Origin: Gammaproteobacteria bacterium
GTDB taxonomy: Bacteria > Pseudomonadota > Gammaproteobacteria > Steroidobacterales > Rariloculaceae
Reading direction: 5' to 3'
Length of the DNA: 64,000 nucleotides
Assembly: GCA_022826245.1 (NCBI GenBank)
Contig: JAJDVG010000010.1
Location: 134,801-198,800, forward strand
Shown: piece by piece, positions 63,133 through 64,000 of the stretch
Position numbering within the stretch: position 1 is the stretch's first letter
How the letters are laid out: each line of letters begins with the position of its first letter
Notes under the pieces: model-generated
Databases searched by the model: none
What the model saw: the letters and a program-made list of their open reading frames with translations, nothing else
Told to the model about the DNA's origin: nothing
Position numbers and translations under genes: made by a program

Positions 63133-64000
63133 TCAGAAATTAATCGTCGCGCCAACGCCGTAGGTACGCGGCGGCGCGAGCGTCACGTACTCGGCCCCGC
63201 CGCCGAACGGAGGGCCGTAGTTCGTTTGCACGGCCTCGTCGCCGACGTTGCGCGCATAGGCGTTTACCGACCACCTGCCATCGGCCGACACCCAGTTCAG
63301 ATAGACATTGAAGAGCTCATAGTCGTCCTGAATGGACTTGCCGGGGTTGGCGATGTTCGCTCCCGGCGCGCCGCCCAACGACCAGTAGTCGCTGCGGAAC
63401 TCGGCATTCAGGCTCAACGTGAGATCGCTGCCGTCTGCTATCTGGAAGATGTGGCTGTACGTCAGGTTCATGGTCGTCTCGGGCGAGTTCTGCAGCACCA
63501 GACCATCGTATGACGCGTTGAGCGCCGAAAGATTGCCGTACATCGACGCAACCGTGCCTGCGTCCATGAAGCCAGCGTTGGTCATCGCCGAAGCAAACTC
63601 GGCTTCCGATGGCAGGCCGGTCGGCGCCGTCGTGATCGAGTCCAGAAACTCCACCGACAGATCCAGCCGGTCGTTGTCCGTCATGAGCCAGCTCAGCTCG
63701 ATGTCCACGCCCTCACTGATGAGGTCGGGAATGGTCGAGCTGAGTATCTGGTAGCACGCATAACCGCTGAGCGGATCGTAGAACGCCGCATTCGGGAACG
63801 GAAAGGCCGAACAGGCGGGGAAAGGCGGCGCGAACTGCGGATTGATCTGCACGCCCACCGAACCGTCCAGCATGCGGTCGTGGTATTCGGAATCGAAGTA
63901 CTCGATGTTGAATTGCACCCGATCCTCGAGCCAGCGGCTCTTGTAGCCGATCGTCAACTGGTCGAGCGTCTCGGCGACCGTACCAGCCGGGGCAAACCCG
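63133..64000 (-). CDS. TonB-dependent receptor, C-terminal part
   Basis: This is the 3' part of an outer-membrane TonB-dependent receptor gene that begins beyond the right edge. The visible 288 codons are barrel strands with alternating hydrophobic residues (LTIGYKSRWLEDRVQFNIEYFDSEY, LTLSLNAEFRSDYWSLGG, WSVNAYARNVGDEAV) and end in VGATINF, the terminal Phe expected of a beta-barrel. Two Cys in a surface-loop region (PACSAF and YACYQI) could form a disulfide. It heads the unit with the MaoC-like and beta-helix genes. The ligand cannot be told. Confidence 0.88.
   Translation of the reverse strand, partial: GFAPAGTVAETLDQLTIGYKSRWLEDRVQFNIEYFDSEYHDRMLDGSVGVQINPQFAPPFPACSAFPFPNAAFYDPLSGYACYQILSSTIPDLISEGVDIELSWLMTDNDRLDLSVEFLDSITTAPTGLPSEAEFASAMTNAGFMDAGTVASMYGNLSALNASYDGLVLQNSPETTMNLTYSHIFQIADGSDLTLSLNAEFRSDYWSLGGAPGANIANPGKSIQDDYELFNVYLNWVSADGRWSVNAYARNVGDEAVQTNYGPPFGGGAEYVTLAPPRTYGVGATINF

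Overview
The window is high-GC chromosomal DNA from a proteobacterium, almost certainly a gammaproteobacterium. The evidence is gene order: mrcA divergent from pilMNOPQ-aroK-aroB; the run dapF-DUF484-xerC-hslV-hslU-DUF971-ubiE-ubiJ-ubiB; divergent tesA/ybbA; hemX-hemY; and ubiK-comM. A TonB-dependent receptor and a DUF1592/DUF1552 locus suggest a free-living, probably marine or sediment, heterotroph. The species cannot be named from this sequence alone. No CRISPR array, transposase, phage gene or rRNA was seen.

Layout. 1-10 kb: class A penicillin-binding protein (partial) divergent from the type IV pilus alignment and secretin operon pilMNOPQ, then aroK, aroB and a DUF445 membrane protein. 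10-15.5 kb: sterol-desaturase-family hydroxylase, a possibly acquired AbiEii-type nucleotidyltransferase with an unknown partner, fadD, tesA and ybbA. 15.5-22.6 kb: a phosphoenolpyruvate-carboxylase-like protein with substituted active-site motifs, an ABC exporter bracketed by palindromic repeats, and an SLC13 anion transporter. 22.6-31 kb: a complete tryptophan operon trpEGDCFBA with a leader peptide and attenuator, continuing into a DUF2007/zinc-ribbon gene, with a CinA-like gene just downstream. 31-37 kb: DUF1592, DUF1552 and dihaem cytochrome genes divergent from a secreted ankyrin protein. 37-52 kb: ubiquinone synthesis genes, HslUV protease, XerC, DapF, UbiD, HemXY, UbiK, ComM. 52-57 kb: cytochrome c5, an EstB-like serine hydrolase, prolyl oligopeptidase, a DUF899 protein and tRNA-Arg(CCG). 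57-64 kb: an MFS transporter and phloretin/DAPG-hydrolase-like gene converge on a secreted beta-helix protein, an exported MaoC-like protein and a TonB-dependent receptor (partial).

Functional links. Shikimate-pathway genes (aroK, aroB) and the trp operon serve aromatic amino acid synthesis. UbiB, UbiJ, UbiE, UbiD and UbiK are five parts of the ubiquinone pathway. The trp operon carries tandem Trp codons and a mutually exclusive hairpin set, so it is probably controlled by classical ribosome-mediated attenuation.

The most unusual signals are: (1) the altered catalytic motifs of the PEPC-like protein; (2) a 42-bp repeat that duplicates the trpB/trpA stop-start junction and extends TrpA, plus a similar 92-bp-spaced duplication at the trpD/trpC junction; (3) two families of long palindromic repeats, one with covarying arms on both sides of an ABC exporter; (4) the DUF1592/DUF1552/dihaem/ankyrin locus; (5) the receptor/transporter/hydrolase/MaoC-like/beta-helix locus at the right end; and (6) the nucleotidyltransferase pair. 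All functional statements are read from sequence motifs and gene context by eye; no database search was run.
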